64,000 nt of DNA from Phellopilus nigrolimitatus. Lineage: Eukaryota; Basidiomycota; Agaricomycetes; Hymenochaetales; Hymenochaetaceae. This document shows, piece after piece, positions 22,201 to 34,858 of the stretch; the stretch's first letter is position 1, and each line of letters starts with the position of its first letter. The stretch spans positions 1,550,001 through 1,614,000 of the forward strand of contig JAJOHG010000001.1 of the NCBI GenBank assembly GCA_021029095.1. Direction: 5' to 3'. The notes below the pieces were generated by a model. The model saw nothing but the letters and a program-made list of their open reading frames with translations. It was not told where the DNA came from and searched no databases. The position numbers and the translations under genes are program-made.

Positions 22201-25200
22201 TGACCTATGATACATCAGCAACGCAATTTGCCAGGCAAAACAGGTGATAATACCATAGTGCGTTTAGACCTGGATACGCGACAGTAAGAAGTTTACGTTC
22301 ATCCGTGCGCATGAATTGCAAAGAAGATCGTTCTCCTGAGAGAAGCTCTGCGCGACCTGGCGGAGCACCAACTTCTCGAAATAAAACAGCTTGTGAAAGC
22401 TTATTGTAGACACAGAAGCGCAGCGTGAGTTCGATGACTTTGGAGAGCTTGTATTTCCCTGTTCCTTCCGACCAAGAAAGCCCTACGTTAATTTCTGATT
22501 TTTGCGACCTATGTGGAACGACCATGGCCATTTCTGCACTTGGAGCGTCGAAGCGAATCGTCTTCACGTTTCATTTAGTGACGGTACTATACAAGGCAGC
22601 ACTTGATTGACTAACCTGAGACCAGGTCGATTCACCCACTCTGAAAATGAATTCATTGCCCTTCTTATTACAATGTGACAACACTGCTTAGCTGTGAGCA
22701 ATTAAGCGATTGAAAAGCCTGTCAAATTCGTGCTTACAAAAAGGTGTGCTCCTGGACAGTTCATCTATGTATGTTTTTTTATTCAGTTCAGAAGTTAATT
22801 CATTCGAATTTCCCTTTCTCACCTTGCGTCGTCACTCCAGCAACATCCTTGTAGATCCCAGCAGAACGCGCAGCTTTCACTCCAAAGGGCAGCCCTGTCT
22901 TATTAAGGACGATATAAGGACTGTAAATCTGGACCTTGAACGCCCCTCCAGCATCAGGAAATTTGCTATGTCAGTTGTAAGTGAAGCACAATGAGAGAAT
23001 ATCAACCGAAAGTAAGCATACACATAGTTTAGCATCAGAACACATTTTCGACCCTGCGCATCGGCCAAGGTAAGCTGATTTTCCTGATCAAACTCGAACT
23101 TCCGATCAGCATTTATGATCGTGAAATCGCTGGGCTTGAAGACTACATTCACGTCAGTCTATAACGTAAAGTAGAAGTTACAGATAAATTCACCGCTGTC
23201 CTGAATTGAGACGCTGAGTAGAACAAGATGATTCAAGTCAACCGAGTGAACAGGCGTGTTCCCGCCCTTCCGGAGGTAACTATCCCAGTTGTGGCCTGTA
23301 TCCTTGTCGTAAACTTTGTATGAGATATCAAAGGGAAGCAAGTTCTCCAGCTCGATCGGCGCGCGAAGGTTCAGCTTCAGCTGCGGGTAATCTCTACAAT
23401 GGTGTACTGTTAGTGACTCTCCACAAGTAGTCCAGAAGACTGCAGTCCTCACTTCGTATGCGAGGACCACACTGGCCACAGTGTGAAATGGAAAGGCGCT
23501 TCTTTACGATCCACATGTGGGCATCGAATACTTAATCCGCCTATGCGTCGAACCTCACGCAGATCCTCCCACCATATGGACGGCGACCACCTATACCCAA
23601 AGCCCGCTATACATATGGAAAATGAATTTCCGAGAAACCTTCGTAAGAGAAATACTTACGATCGGGCTGTATCCTTATTTTGTTCTGCGAAACAGCCTCA
23701 ATCGGCAATGCGAAATCCTGGCCCGGCGCTGATTGATAGAAAATAACAAAAGGTTAAAAGTTAAGCTTCATGATATCGACAATGTTCTTTACCTATCTTT
23801 TCGATGGGGTAAACCGGATGCCCAGTATTGTCTACTAGAGTGATCTCCAGCGGATAGAACGTTTGGTTCTCCACCTTGTACGTCGATCGAAGGGTGACAA
23901 TCTTGACATTATCCTTGATAACGATCTCGCACATCAACTTGCTAATCCCCAGCTTCGTCTGGGGCCGCAACGAATAAATATATTCTCCTTCTCTGTCGAC
24001 TGGGACGCTTCGAAGATGCTCCCAAGGCTTGCCATCAAAACGGACACCAATAGAGTTTGTGCTTGATGACGTGCCGTCCTGAAAGAACACATTCAATTCG
24101 AATCTCAATACTGAATGGAAGTAAGATGCTGAACCTCTCGCATTTTTTTCCAGTCGTCGAATCTCCAGTCGACAACGGCATCCTGATCAATCTTGACAGC
24201 GGAGAAGGAGCTGGCATTTGCGCTGCCATTAACATCGGACCAGATAAAGACGGATCCCCCTGTTCTGTTGTGAATTCGGTAAGGTGCATAACTTCCTCTC
24301 GCTCTCTGCAGAACGCGATCTCCTTCTTTACTCCAAACATTTGCTGTCGAGATGGCCAGCTCAGCAAAACTCGAACTGACATTGATATCAAGAAGCTCCT
24401 TTGATGATAGCTTGAGAGAAATATTGCCTGATAACGCATCCCTTCGCATCTATGAAATCTTAAGATAAATGTTTGACTCTGAAAACTACGATACTTACTG
24501 CCACAGTGAAACTCCACGGATCAATTAAAGGTTCCCAGTGCGAATTCTTCAAGTTCCAATAATCGATTGTCAGTGGTATCATTGTTGTCGCGTGTAACTA
24601 ATAATTGAGGTAGATTAATATTGTGATGGAAGACCAAAGACCAAATCCATACCTTCCTGGACCAATCAGTGACGGATACTGAAAAGGTCTTCGCTTTCAG
24701 GTGAAGCATTGGCGCTTCATGGAAATCACCGATTAGAACGAGGCGGAAACCTTGCATTGTAGCATTCAGCTGGTTGGAGCGTCAGCGTCGGCCCATAGGT
24801 AAAGAATCCTCATAACCCTTCTTACCTCTTCTGTAGTCATGATAACCTTCGCATCCAGTGAGGCTTTCGAACGGTTAGAAGCCTGAATCGACACATCGGA
24901 TGAGCTCCTCTTCCCTTCGATTATTCTCCCTCGGGATGCCACTGCATTAGTTGCGTTATCGAATGCAGCTTGCTTTGATTCACTTTCTTTCCCCTCAGAG
25001 TTCGAAAACAAAGCGATGGCTTTGTTTGCAATAGATGTGATGAGCAGAATGTCGCGGTACGACGTCCTAAAAACAAACTCTTGCTCTACCGCTATGTTCA
25101 CTCCTGTGAATTGCCTGTTTGACTCAGAACGTGACTCGGAAGACATTTTCATGTCGACATCGTCGAGGAATCGCACAGCGTCGGCTTGCTTGCCCATACG

Positions 25201-28200
25201 CGTGAGAGACATACCCAAGCGGGTGATTTCTAAGACTATCGCATTCTGCAACATTATTCGTCTTTTAGCTTATGATTGCCATGAATAATGAGCAATGAAA
25301 TAAACTCACCTGTTGGGACAGTGATAATTGAGAAAGAGACAGTCGGATGGCTTGCGAATCGGCTTCTTGGTCGTCTTCTAGTATACTCACAGACGCATCA
25401 TGCAGGTCAAATCGGAAGTTATACTGCGATCGGTTCGAACCGTCTGTGCCTGGTTGCCTTATGGTGTCTTCCGCTGTTTGTTCAGGCTTTTCCGACATGC
25501 TAGTCTGCGATCCGAATGCGCCGAGGAAAAAGTTCGACAACGCGAATACAGGATCAACGGAGAAGATAATTTGCGGGGAATCGACTGTCATCACGAGCTG
25601 GGACGCGGAATCAAGTCCTCCAGACATAGAGAATAGGCAATGGAACTGATCGCGACCATGTTCTGTTGCGGGAATAATCTCTCGATATTTGGACAGACCT
25701 GGCTTGGTGTTGGTCATTGTAAATGCGTTGATCCAGAGCTGGCTTTGTAATGCACCGTTCGTGCGCAGATCCAATGTCATAGTACTGTTTCTCAGAGCAA
25801 AACGGGCAATTCCATGCTGTTTGAGATTGGCCTCGTCATTCGCATTGACATCGTACAGATGGAGCTTGACAAGCGGCATCTTTACCGTTAGGTCAACCTT
25901 CTTCAAAGCCAGTTGTCCCGAAGAATAGAATGAAGGGCTGAGCTCAGGTAGCAGATCTATCTCGACGTCTTTCGAAACAGAAGGAGACGCTGAAAGGGCA
26001 GGCGTCGTTTCCGCAAGTTTAATCTGCGGTTCTTCTCCTTCCTGTGGCGCTCCTGCAAATACAGACGGCATAGTCTGTGCTAGGGCAACAAGTCGGCAGT
26101 ACTGGAGCTGTGTCAATTGTATATTGACATCCGAGATATCGACTACGATCTGTATTATTGCACTCAATTGATTAATTTTACTGATAACATAAAAATAGCT
26201 TACCTTGAATTCAGGAGTTTCAACCCCAAGATGGCTAACATCCCCAGTTTGCGTGGCATTCATTGAGATATTTAGGTCATCGACGATTTTCAGATGGGAT
26301 ACGTCATCGACACAGAACATCGAGGTCAGCTGAAGCCCGTTCAAAGTTGCAGAAATATGCTGTGAAGGATGCTCGAATCTGTTTTGAGCAAGTAATTTGC
26401 CTAGCTTCAACGTGAATACGTCCTCAAGATGAGCCGGGTCGACCGGAAACACGACGATCGGCGAGCTGATGTTCAGTTGGAAAGCCATCCCTTCGACTTT
26501 AGACGCCTGTTGAACGGCTGCCTCGGTTGCAGCATCATATAGTCCTTTGAGCCGTGCAAACTTCAGTAAAAATAAATAAATGCTGTTCAATGGACCATCC
26601 AGGAAGTGGAATTTCAAGGATCCCGCTGTCATGTTGACCGAAGAGTTGACGCCCTTGTGAGCAGCTTCGTCAGCACCGAATGCCTCGTAGCGAAGCTCGA
26701 GAAGGTCGTCCCCTTCAATGGAGAGCAGTTGCTTGAATTTGGAAGACATGGTCTGCAGAGGTGAGTCGTCTGTGAGTAGAAGATCCCCAAGTTTTGCCGT
26801 AACATTGATATTGCCATCAGTTAGGAAAACCTCGACATTGGCAGTGGACAGGGATAGCGTAGCGACACCAACACCGACATCCATCAGGCAAACTATTTGA
26901 AAATCTTCTGTTAGCAATGCGATCTTGCTGAAAATTGCAGCAACGTACTCTGGAAACTAGCCAGATTAGCGCGGACCCGTATTTTATCTCCGGATTGTTG
27001 AGTATTCGACTGCTCAATTGGTCCTGTACCGTCGTCTTGTGGCAGATCGCCAGGTCGTTGGACGGTGTCGCTACTTCTGTTTGGCACGAAAGTCGACATG
27101 ATGTAATCATAGAGCGGCAGGACATGTTCTGGCACAGCGCGGAAAATGAAGGTTGAAAGCTTGACTTCCACCGACTGGTCGTAACCCCCATACACCGCAA
27201 CGAAGTCCGAGGACGCTCTCTGGACTCGACGGTAAACGACGTTCATCAATTTCGCATCTTCCGAGGACTCTGTTGAGACGAGATGCAAAGGATCTAAGCC
27301 GGGAAGTAAGCTCGTCACATTAATGGCCCTAAAATGCTGGTCAGTATGGCTCTACGCATTTCACAGTGCAGGCATATTACCTGAGATCGACGTCAACTTT
27401 CATCTCAAACTTGGCCAAGGCAAACTTCAGCAAGAATCCGTCTATTTGAAGATTTGCTAATTCCTGTTCCGAGCCGTCTTCCATCGATCGCAACATCGTT
27501 GCTTGCAACGAATCCACCTGGAACGAAAGCTCAAACTGGTGTTGGCGACTAGTATCCGTAGGCTTGATTGCCACTCGTCAGTAATGATCAGCTTTTCTAG
27601 GAGAGGGAAGCATTCACCTCAACAAGTGTCTTGACCGAAACTTCGGACTTCGCATCGGATGATTCTCCGTCGATGCCATCGTCTACAATGTATTCTAACT
27701 GTCCAATCCCAAACAAACCGGAAGAAGGTTGTAAGTCGGCTGGCGCTCGAATTTTACGCTGTGTCTGCGGTGCTGCGGCTTTGTCCGACCCATCGCCTAG
27801 ACGTGGCAGCGTCACGTCAATTAAGCGCATGAGAGTCTTATACTTGCTATCTGAAAAGTTGACATGAAGGTTCGGAAGTCTTCCAGACATTCTCAAGCGT
27901 GCTATACTGCGGGCAGACGGTACTATGGAGTTCTGTGCTAGAAGATCGATGTTAACTCGTTCAAGGAGATGCAGCTTAGGATCAGGCTGCTCTGAGTGTA
28001 AAGCGGTGCGGCAAGCATCGAGACTCTTGCCAATGACGAACTGAAGCTATAGTCAGCACGTTATTTCGATATGATAGTACAACAAGTTTTTCACCTGCGC
28101 CGCAATCAATTTCACCGAGTAATTATCATACATCATCGACTCGAGCTGCTTATAGTCCTCGTCGGTGTATTTATGATTGCGCTTCTTCTCGATCTCCCGC

Positions 28201-30981
28201 AACGCGGTCTTGTCGGCCAAAGTACTCTCCACTAAGACTCGGCCAGCATCGATTACCATGTGGTAGCAGTGCTCCTGCGTGATACTGCACAATCAAACAG
28301 TCAGCCTATTTTCTTTTGTCAGAATATTAGATTACCTTTCGGGTATGATGATGATAGGTGCATGCATATCGAGACGGAGATCAACAGTTTTGTGAGTTTC
28401 CAATGCGTATTCCAGTCCAGCTCGCGTCTCCTTCTGAATGCCTTCTAACGTTTCTCCGGCAACGTTCTATTTTTAGAAGAAGAATCAGGACCTAACTCCT
28501 AAAGAAAAAGGATGGCGACCTTACCAGCAATGCCTCAACCGACTGCAGTTGACTTTCGGGAGGTCTGAAAAACGCGACGACAGCCTCAACATAACCTCTT
28601 TGGTAAATAATCTCCATCGAACGCAAGTAAACGGTCAGGCCATTATCAGCCCGCCCGTCCAGCGGCTGGTATTCGTATTTCATAGAGAAGAACGGCTCTT
28701 GTGAGGGCCCAAACTGGTCAGATGACGAGCCTATTTCTCCACTATCCTTGACATGCACGATCTGGTTATAGAGCGTGTTTGTCGTCGTGCCGTCAAAGAC
28801 TCGGAAATTACCTAACGAGAGCGACATCTCGAAGTTGTCCCGGCGCTGGACTCCGCCCATCTCGAAGGAGTCGAAGACGAGTGAAACTATGTCGTTGGAG
28901 CCGTCGTGAGGGCTGCTCTTCAATCTTAAGGAACCCTGCTTGAGCTGCATCTGGAGACGAGTCTTGATCGACTCCCTCGGAGTTTCAAACGATTCAACTA
29001 GCTCTGACTTTTCATCATAGTCTAGCATCTCATACAGGCCCTTCTTCTCTTCGTCTGACAGCGTGTCGATAGATTTCGGCTCTGTCTCTGTGGGAGAGCT
29101 CCACAGCCAGGAGCCCCAGCTCTGTTGCTTTTTCTTGTTTTCTGTCATACGCCTGAACGCGTCTTTGTCCTTTTTTAGCTGAGAACGGGCGATGGAGCGA
29201 TAGAAGCGTATGTCATTATACGACAATCTTCTTTCCAAGGCCTTTAGTTCATCGTCCATCTATGCAAAGGGGGGTTTTTTTTTCAGTAAAATATCAATCG
29301 CCATTTCGTAGAGCAGGGAGATACCTCGTTTTTATTGGCAAGTTCCTTCTCCTTGAACAAATCCACATACCGGTGGCGGTCATCACGACGCATCCTAAAA
29401 TGCTCCCAAGTCCACCTTTGGTTTTTGTCGTGGATCTCGTCACGGATCGCTGTCGTAGCGAACTTCCACAGCGCCGCCGGTTTGTTTTCAGCAAATTCTG
29501 CATCATCGGGTCGATATTTTCGGTACTAAGAATGATAAGATATTACAGTCCCGTAAGTAGATGCAGCTTAATAACATTTTCGTACACAACTGACCTTGTG
29601 TTGTCTCGCGTAGATGTGATATTCATCCGCCAATGAAATAACATCGCGATATTGGTGATTGTCCAGAGTGAACCCAAGCTCATTGAAGAGTAGATGGGCA
29701 TCGTAGTGCGGCTGGTTGTCCTTCCCCCAAGTCTTATTCAAGATAATCTTCGAGCGAGTATGAATGTCTTATTAGAAAAGTACATAAAGAAATAAAGAAT
29801 GACCTACGCGTCCTTCACCCGACACGGGTTTCAATATATACTGGTGTTCGACTGGATGGGCTTCCGATGATATCTGAAGACCATTTTGGTCAAAGGCCAC
29901 GCTCATTGCTGCGCGAAAATAAAAAATCTGACCTGATCCCTGAATAATTTCTTCGATTCCTTGTAGCTTAATCCAGACATGCTTTCGCAATCCGTATTAA
30001 AGTACACTGCAAACGAGTCCAAATGGGACAGCTAACGCTTCCTTCAATTGAAATACGATTAGTGCGGAGCAAAAGATCATACCTTGTGAATCGACTGGGC
30101 CTTGCCATCGAGATAGGAAGGCTTCCAGTTCTCATCCGTCGATATAGCCGAGAGATGTGCCAGTGTGAATCCGGCGGCAAATGGGTGCTTTCTCGAGTAT
30201 TAACTTCACGTGTCCTTTCACATATATCACAACTCACCTCAGGGACGGTCTGCTTGTCCTCGTAACGCAAATGGACGTTCTTGATGGATATTTGAGCATT
30301 GTTGACGATTCTTGCGATGATCGAATTGATCAGAGACTGTGTGTACGAGACTTGCTCTTGATCCAAAGTAAGAAAACAATGTGACAAAGGACAAAGTGCA
30401 GGAACGTACCTGTTGGCTCTCCCACACGCAAAGCTTCTGCTCTTTCGAGCATTTCATTCTTCAGCTGCTGTTCCCTTTTCTCCTCGTCCTCGCGGCTATA
30501 TTCTGTCGTAGACGAAGCTGCTATGAGAACCTGGACATCCTCTATTTCGACCTGGAGAGGCGTATTGGCCATGGCAGTCACCGACCAGTTCATCTTCAGA
30601 AGAAACTTTCCGATCCGGCCTGGATGATGCATCGTTAATATACTAGTGAATACTTATGGTAAAACTGCTTCAACAAACCTTCGACGACTTCGAACGGGAG
30701 ACCGAGCTTGTCAAGAGCGCTCTTCTTGAGTCTGAGGTCTCTGAGGTCGACCTCACCTTCACGCAGGTTTCAGTCGGACGATTGTAATTTATTTGGAAGA
30801 AAAGAGCGGACCTTTGCCGACACCGACATCGAGCTGCTCTGAGGATAGATTCTCTACATAGGCGCCTATGAAGCTCATCAACAGCTAAGATGCATTCGTG
30901 ATCAATATCGACCGAGTGCTACAGTTTCGTCGAGCTCACTCTTGTGACCCATGGCTTGGCATAATTTGCGATCAAGTCCAT
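19223..30981 (-). CDS. VPS13: VPS13 bridge-like lipid transfer protein
   Basis: VPS13 is a rod-shaped lipid channel that moves phospholipids between organelles at contact sites. I place the start at 30981 (MDLIANYAKPWVTR), spliced to LLMSFIGAYVENLSSEQLDV. The chorein N-domain follows: GEVDLRDLRLKKSALDKLGL, PFEVVEGRIGKFLLKMNW, SIIARIVNNAQISIKNVHLR. The middle is a long run of beta-rich RBG repeats (about 29-25 kb), with the largest exon at 25265-26917. The VAB/SHR-BD region lies around 22-24.5 kb (IVTLRSTYKVENQTFYPLEI with its conserved Asn). The C-terminus has the ATG_C region (about 20-20.5 kb) and ends in a PH-like exon, DWFFEEVKAVVMAFNARRRL. Dozens of short introns break it, so exact exon ends were checked only near the N-terminus. 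It spans 11.8 kb, close to one fifth of the window. Confidence 0.93.
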
Positions 30982-32070
30982 GGCGTTGTCTAAGTAGAGA
31001 ACTAGTACAAGTTCATTCGACTGTCACTAAGCACTTCGGAAGCGGGTGGCGCGCATTCAAACGACCGCAGCTGGATGTATACAGTACGTCATTGTTGCCG
31101 GTTACTGCCGAATCGCGCGTCGCGAGTCGAGGCTCTTTACGCAATGCATACAGTCCATCCTGGAGCATTTGCTTTTTGTATTGCACTTGTCCCCGATATC
31201 TCGCTACCAGGTACCTTTCTCTCCTTCTACATTTCATCGTCCCGGAAACACGCGTCAACCCTACTTCATGCAAAGTTTCCCGCCTTCAGCACAGAATTAC
31301 TCTTTCTTCGACTTCTCAGGAGGTATCCTACCAGCTGGGTAACTGAGTCCAACTTGGATTAATCTCGGTCCTTTCTTCCGACCGCAGCTGCATCGATGTC
31401 CTATCATGGGATGTGACCACGAGCAAAAGGGTCTCGCGTCTACACATCCTGCTCAATCTCAGGGTGGTTAGTGCAGGACTGATCCGCGTGCATTACGCTC
31501 TTGGGCTGTAAAGCACGGTCCAGGTGAGCCTCCCATCTTTTGTAATTGTCTGCAAAGGTCCGCTCAACAGAGCACTCTGCCTCCGTAGTTATTAAATAGT
31601 CACGAGATGTCTGGGGAGCATCAGTCTGATTTAGTCAGCTAAGTTTACCCGCGAACTTGACGAAGCGACGAAGGTCAAAGTGCACCACAACGCGGGAAGA
31701 AGAAATGCTTTGCTCAAACCTGCCTCTGCGTTCAAGACAATCCTGACACCTATACTTTTTGGTTGCAAGTTCTCTGTATCCCGGCCGGAATCAAATTTGA
31801 TTTTGGGGTGCGGAAGTATTGGGCGGTGTGAGGAGCTGGCCTACCGATGCCGGAACCACCCGACCAGGTCTGTGGCGGACCGAGCCGTAATTTGACCGTA
31901 ACACACCACGCGCCTATGCACGATGTAAACATCGCACTTTTCTGCAGTGCTTCTTTACCGGCTCAGAATGCTATATCTTGCGTCCCCACCCCCACATTCC
32001 TCCATCCGCATCCCCCCATCTCCCAATTCACCTCACGACATTACACGCCTGCAATTCTGCTCTTCGGACA
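30982..32070. other. Gene-poor stretch upstream of VPS13
   Basis: About 1.1 kb holds the VPS13 5' region and no protein I recognise. Several overlapping short frames (for example 30951-31346 and 31075-31362) show no domain and conflict with each other. No tRNA, inverted terminal repeat or transposase remnant seen. Confidence 0.5.
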
Positions 32071-32723
32071 CGATGATCACTGTCGCATCTGCTGAATGCT
32101 CTCAGTATGAGGTTCCGAAAGTCTGCCATGGTATTTCGCGGATTGAGGAGGTCGGTTCACCTACCAAAAAACATTATTCTGGGTAAATCAATCTATGGAT
32201 TTTCCGTACGTATAGGTTACCAGTGTCGACGACAGTCTTCAGCAATTCAAGCAGTGGGTTGTGTTACTGTATGAGGTCGCCGATGAAAATTCAATATTTT
32301 GTTTAGAATGATGAGCAGCACCGACCGACCTTACCTCAGCCTGCACTGTACGGTACCAACATGGAGCACTTCGCCCATGCATTGTGAGTCTCAATGTCCT
32401 GGTCATAGTGTTGATCACTGGCTGATTCGTGCCTTAGGCGTCGACCTCCATGAATTGTATGATTTACGCAATCGTTCTATTCTGTTTCTTCACGAACTGC
32501 TCAGGTCCCTGAGATCTATTGGAGTACGAGGTTTCTATACCTGCGAGTGAATCTTGCTGACTTGCATTTGACGCTTTCTTCGTAGGTCCAGGCGACCTAT
32601 CGTCTGATTCCTTCGAATCTTGACCTCGCTACAATTTCTATATCTGCCGATGGCTACGTACCGCGTACGCTTGCAGAGCACAACTTACTGGAGACGGCTC
32701 ATTTGAGTGCAAAGTATGTGTGA
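32071..32723 (+). CDS. Possible small gene of unknown function
   Basis: I do not recognise this gene. A possible start at 32071 (MITVASAECSQYEVPK) is followed by phase-compatible short introns. The best-supported part is 32299-32522 (HSVDHWLIRALGVDLHELYD and FLHELLRSLRSIG). It splices through a GTACGAG donor to VQATYRLIPSNLDLATISI at about 32585, and the stop is at 32721-32723. A competing frame upstream (DDSLQQFKQWVVLLYE, 32215-32280) also looks protein-like and could be joined only by an unusually short 25-nt intron. Leu-rich helical content suggests a globular fragment. It may be a real lineage-specific gene or a decayed one. Confidence 0.3.
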
Positions 32724-33105
32724 TTCATTATATGTGTATTCAATTTCTCATCGGCTTTGAAGGGGGAAAACACTCCTGGCTGTGACTGAAAATGGCCCGG
32801 TTATTGTTATGACTTGAGGTCTGGATGTAGACTTTATATTCTCTCATGGATGGGTTTCTGGGTTTATTTAGACATGTGTACTTGTAAACCGCCTTAGGAT
32901 CTGTATGCCATATGGTCCTTTAGCAAAATGCATCTTCGCTGAAGCCGACGGTATGACCACTGACCACACGCCGATTACTAAAGTTACTTGAAGTGGGTTC
33001 AGTTTTGATAGGCGGTTCCGGGCACGATCGGCAAGAGTTCCTACTTTTAATCAGGCCATTTGTTGTCGCCGACGCGTCTTGAGTCCGTTCGTCCTTCCTT
33101 CCGCT
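32724..33105. promoter_or_regulatory. Upstream region of the elongase gene
   Basis: These 382 bp precede the elongase ATG, with CTTCC-rich sequence immediately upstream of the start (33085-33105). No RNA gene or conserved site recognised. Confidence 0.45.
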
Positions 33106-34395
33106 ATGGCCCCCCTCGCCAATTTTCTTCTCAATTATGTGCCTCTTCCCTCCCTTCCTCCTTACCTTACACACTATGTCCCGGGTGAGACGCCTCTCTC
33201 GACCCCGAGAAGCGTCGTCGCTGCCCTTGGCTCGTACCTTGCGATCGTTTTCAGCCTGCGTTCCGTCATGAAGACGCAGGCGCCGTTAAAGCTCCAGTTT
33301 CTCTTCCAACTGCACAACATCATCCTGAGCTCCGGCAGCGCGCTGCTGCTCGCGCTCATACTCGAGGAGATTGCACCTGTGGTGTGGAACAACGGCATAT
33401 TTCATGGCATCTGTAGTGAGCAAGCTTGGACGCCTGTTTGTTTTTTCCTTCGTCCTCCCTCTGTCGTTCAGGCTCCGATTCATTTCATCTGTAGCACCTG
33501 GAATTCTATTATATGATAAACTATTATATCAAGTATGTTGAGCTGTTTGACACGGCTTTTCTCGCTTTGAAGAAAAAGCCATTGGGTACGTGTTTTTTTC
33601 TCCCTCTTCACTTCTTCTGGAGTTTCAATCTCAATTTGTTGCTGCAGCATTCCTCCACGTTTTCCACCACTCTGCGACCGCGCTTCTCTGCTTTACCCAA
33701 CTTAACGGGAAGACTAGTGTGGTATGTACTCTTGAGCTGTCTCCGGCTTGTTGGTGTTTTGCTGACGTGTTCTCAGTCATGGGTTCCAATTACACTCAAT
33801 CTCACCGTGCATGTCTTCATGTGTAAGTAGAAGGACGTTGTTTTGTTTTTGCCCTGTTGATTTGTTTCTGTAAAGATTATTATTACTATGCAACTGCCGG
33901 AGGCGCGCGCATCTGGGTAAACACGCACTTCCCCTCTAAACGTGATGAACTGCGAATCTAACTTTATTTCAGTGGAAAAAATACCTCACGACCATGCAAA
34001 TCGTGCAATTCGTAATTGATCTCATCGTGGTTTACTTCGGCAGTACGTAGACTATTTTTTGTTGTATTGAAATCTGGCATGGATGCTCATGTGTTGTTTA
34101 ACAGCTTATTCCTATTTCGTTGAGTCGTATTTCCCGGGAAAGTTTCCCGCGTACGGTACCTGTGCTGGAACAGAGAATGCCGCTATTTTCGGCTGCGTTC
34201 TGCTTACCAGCTACCTCGGCCTCTTCATCAACTTCTACATCCAGACGTACAAGAAGCCAGCCAAGGAAAAGAAACCCATTGTGAATGGGAACGGGGTCGC
34301 CAACGGAAACGGCATTGCCAAGTGAGTCGCGCAAAGCATCTTGCCCTCGTGTCTCTAGTACTTATATCCAATTTTGTAGCGGCAAGAAGGACTGA
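33106..34395 (+). CDS. ELO-family very-long-chain fatty acid elongase
   Basis: ELO proteins are ER membrane 3-ketoacyl-CoA synthases that condense acyl-CoA with malonyl-CoA. The signature HVFHH is present in FLHVFHHSATALLCFTQL. Preceding family motifs include KTQAPLKLQFLFQLHNIILS and YYIKYVELFDTAFLALKKK. The rest reads ITLNLTVHVFMYYYYYATAG, KKYLTTMQIVQFVIDLIVVY and a Lys/Asn-rich C-terminus (KPAKEKKPIVNGNG). Introns interrupt it about every 100-150 nt, and a last intron after GIAK/N leads to a five-residue terminal exon ending GKKD. Its Lys-rich end (KKD) resembles an ER-retrieval signal. Chain-length specificity cannot be read from the sequence; the Elo2/Elo3 type is most likely. Confidence 0.93.
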
Positions 34396-34858
34396 ACACT
34401 TTTAATGGGCATGCACAGCGATGACGATAAACGAAAGATGAATCTTGTAGCATTTGCAAAGGCACCATGGTCTAGATGTTGTGCCTCTTTTCCTACTGAT
34501 ACCACATTTCCTTGGCTGTCTGTTGTGCTTTCACATCCTCCGATATATTTGGGCCTTAGAGGGGATCATCGTCGCTCTTTGAATGTTTCCTCTGCACCGG
34601 CATATCATACATACGTAATACACGGCTGCATAGTTGTTATATTCGACGGGTGAGACAATTCGGACGCGATGCATGCGTGAATAGATATCATACGAAGTAC
34701 ATCGTCGTTTAGGGCACAAGACACATAGCAGCATAGGATTAGAAATCATCGAGGCGCACTGGCGCAGCCGCGAGCGCTAGTCGCTAAAGGATATCTAGGC
34801 ACGCGCACCGTGACCTACCTTACCCTCGACCCGCCATTTGTGCGCTCCTTGCGTATTC
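34396..34858. other. Intergenic between elongase and RasGAP
   Basis: This is the 3' UTR of the elongase gene and the leader of the RasGAP gene. No supported ORF, RNA gene or repeat. The RasGAP-frame ORF extends upstream of 34859 only through non-ATG codons. Confidence 0.45.

Noticed and set aside
34838..34858. Start of the RasGAP gene at 34838
   Set aside because: The codon there is TTG. The first ATG in frame is 34859, which is suitable for a nuclear fungal gene.
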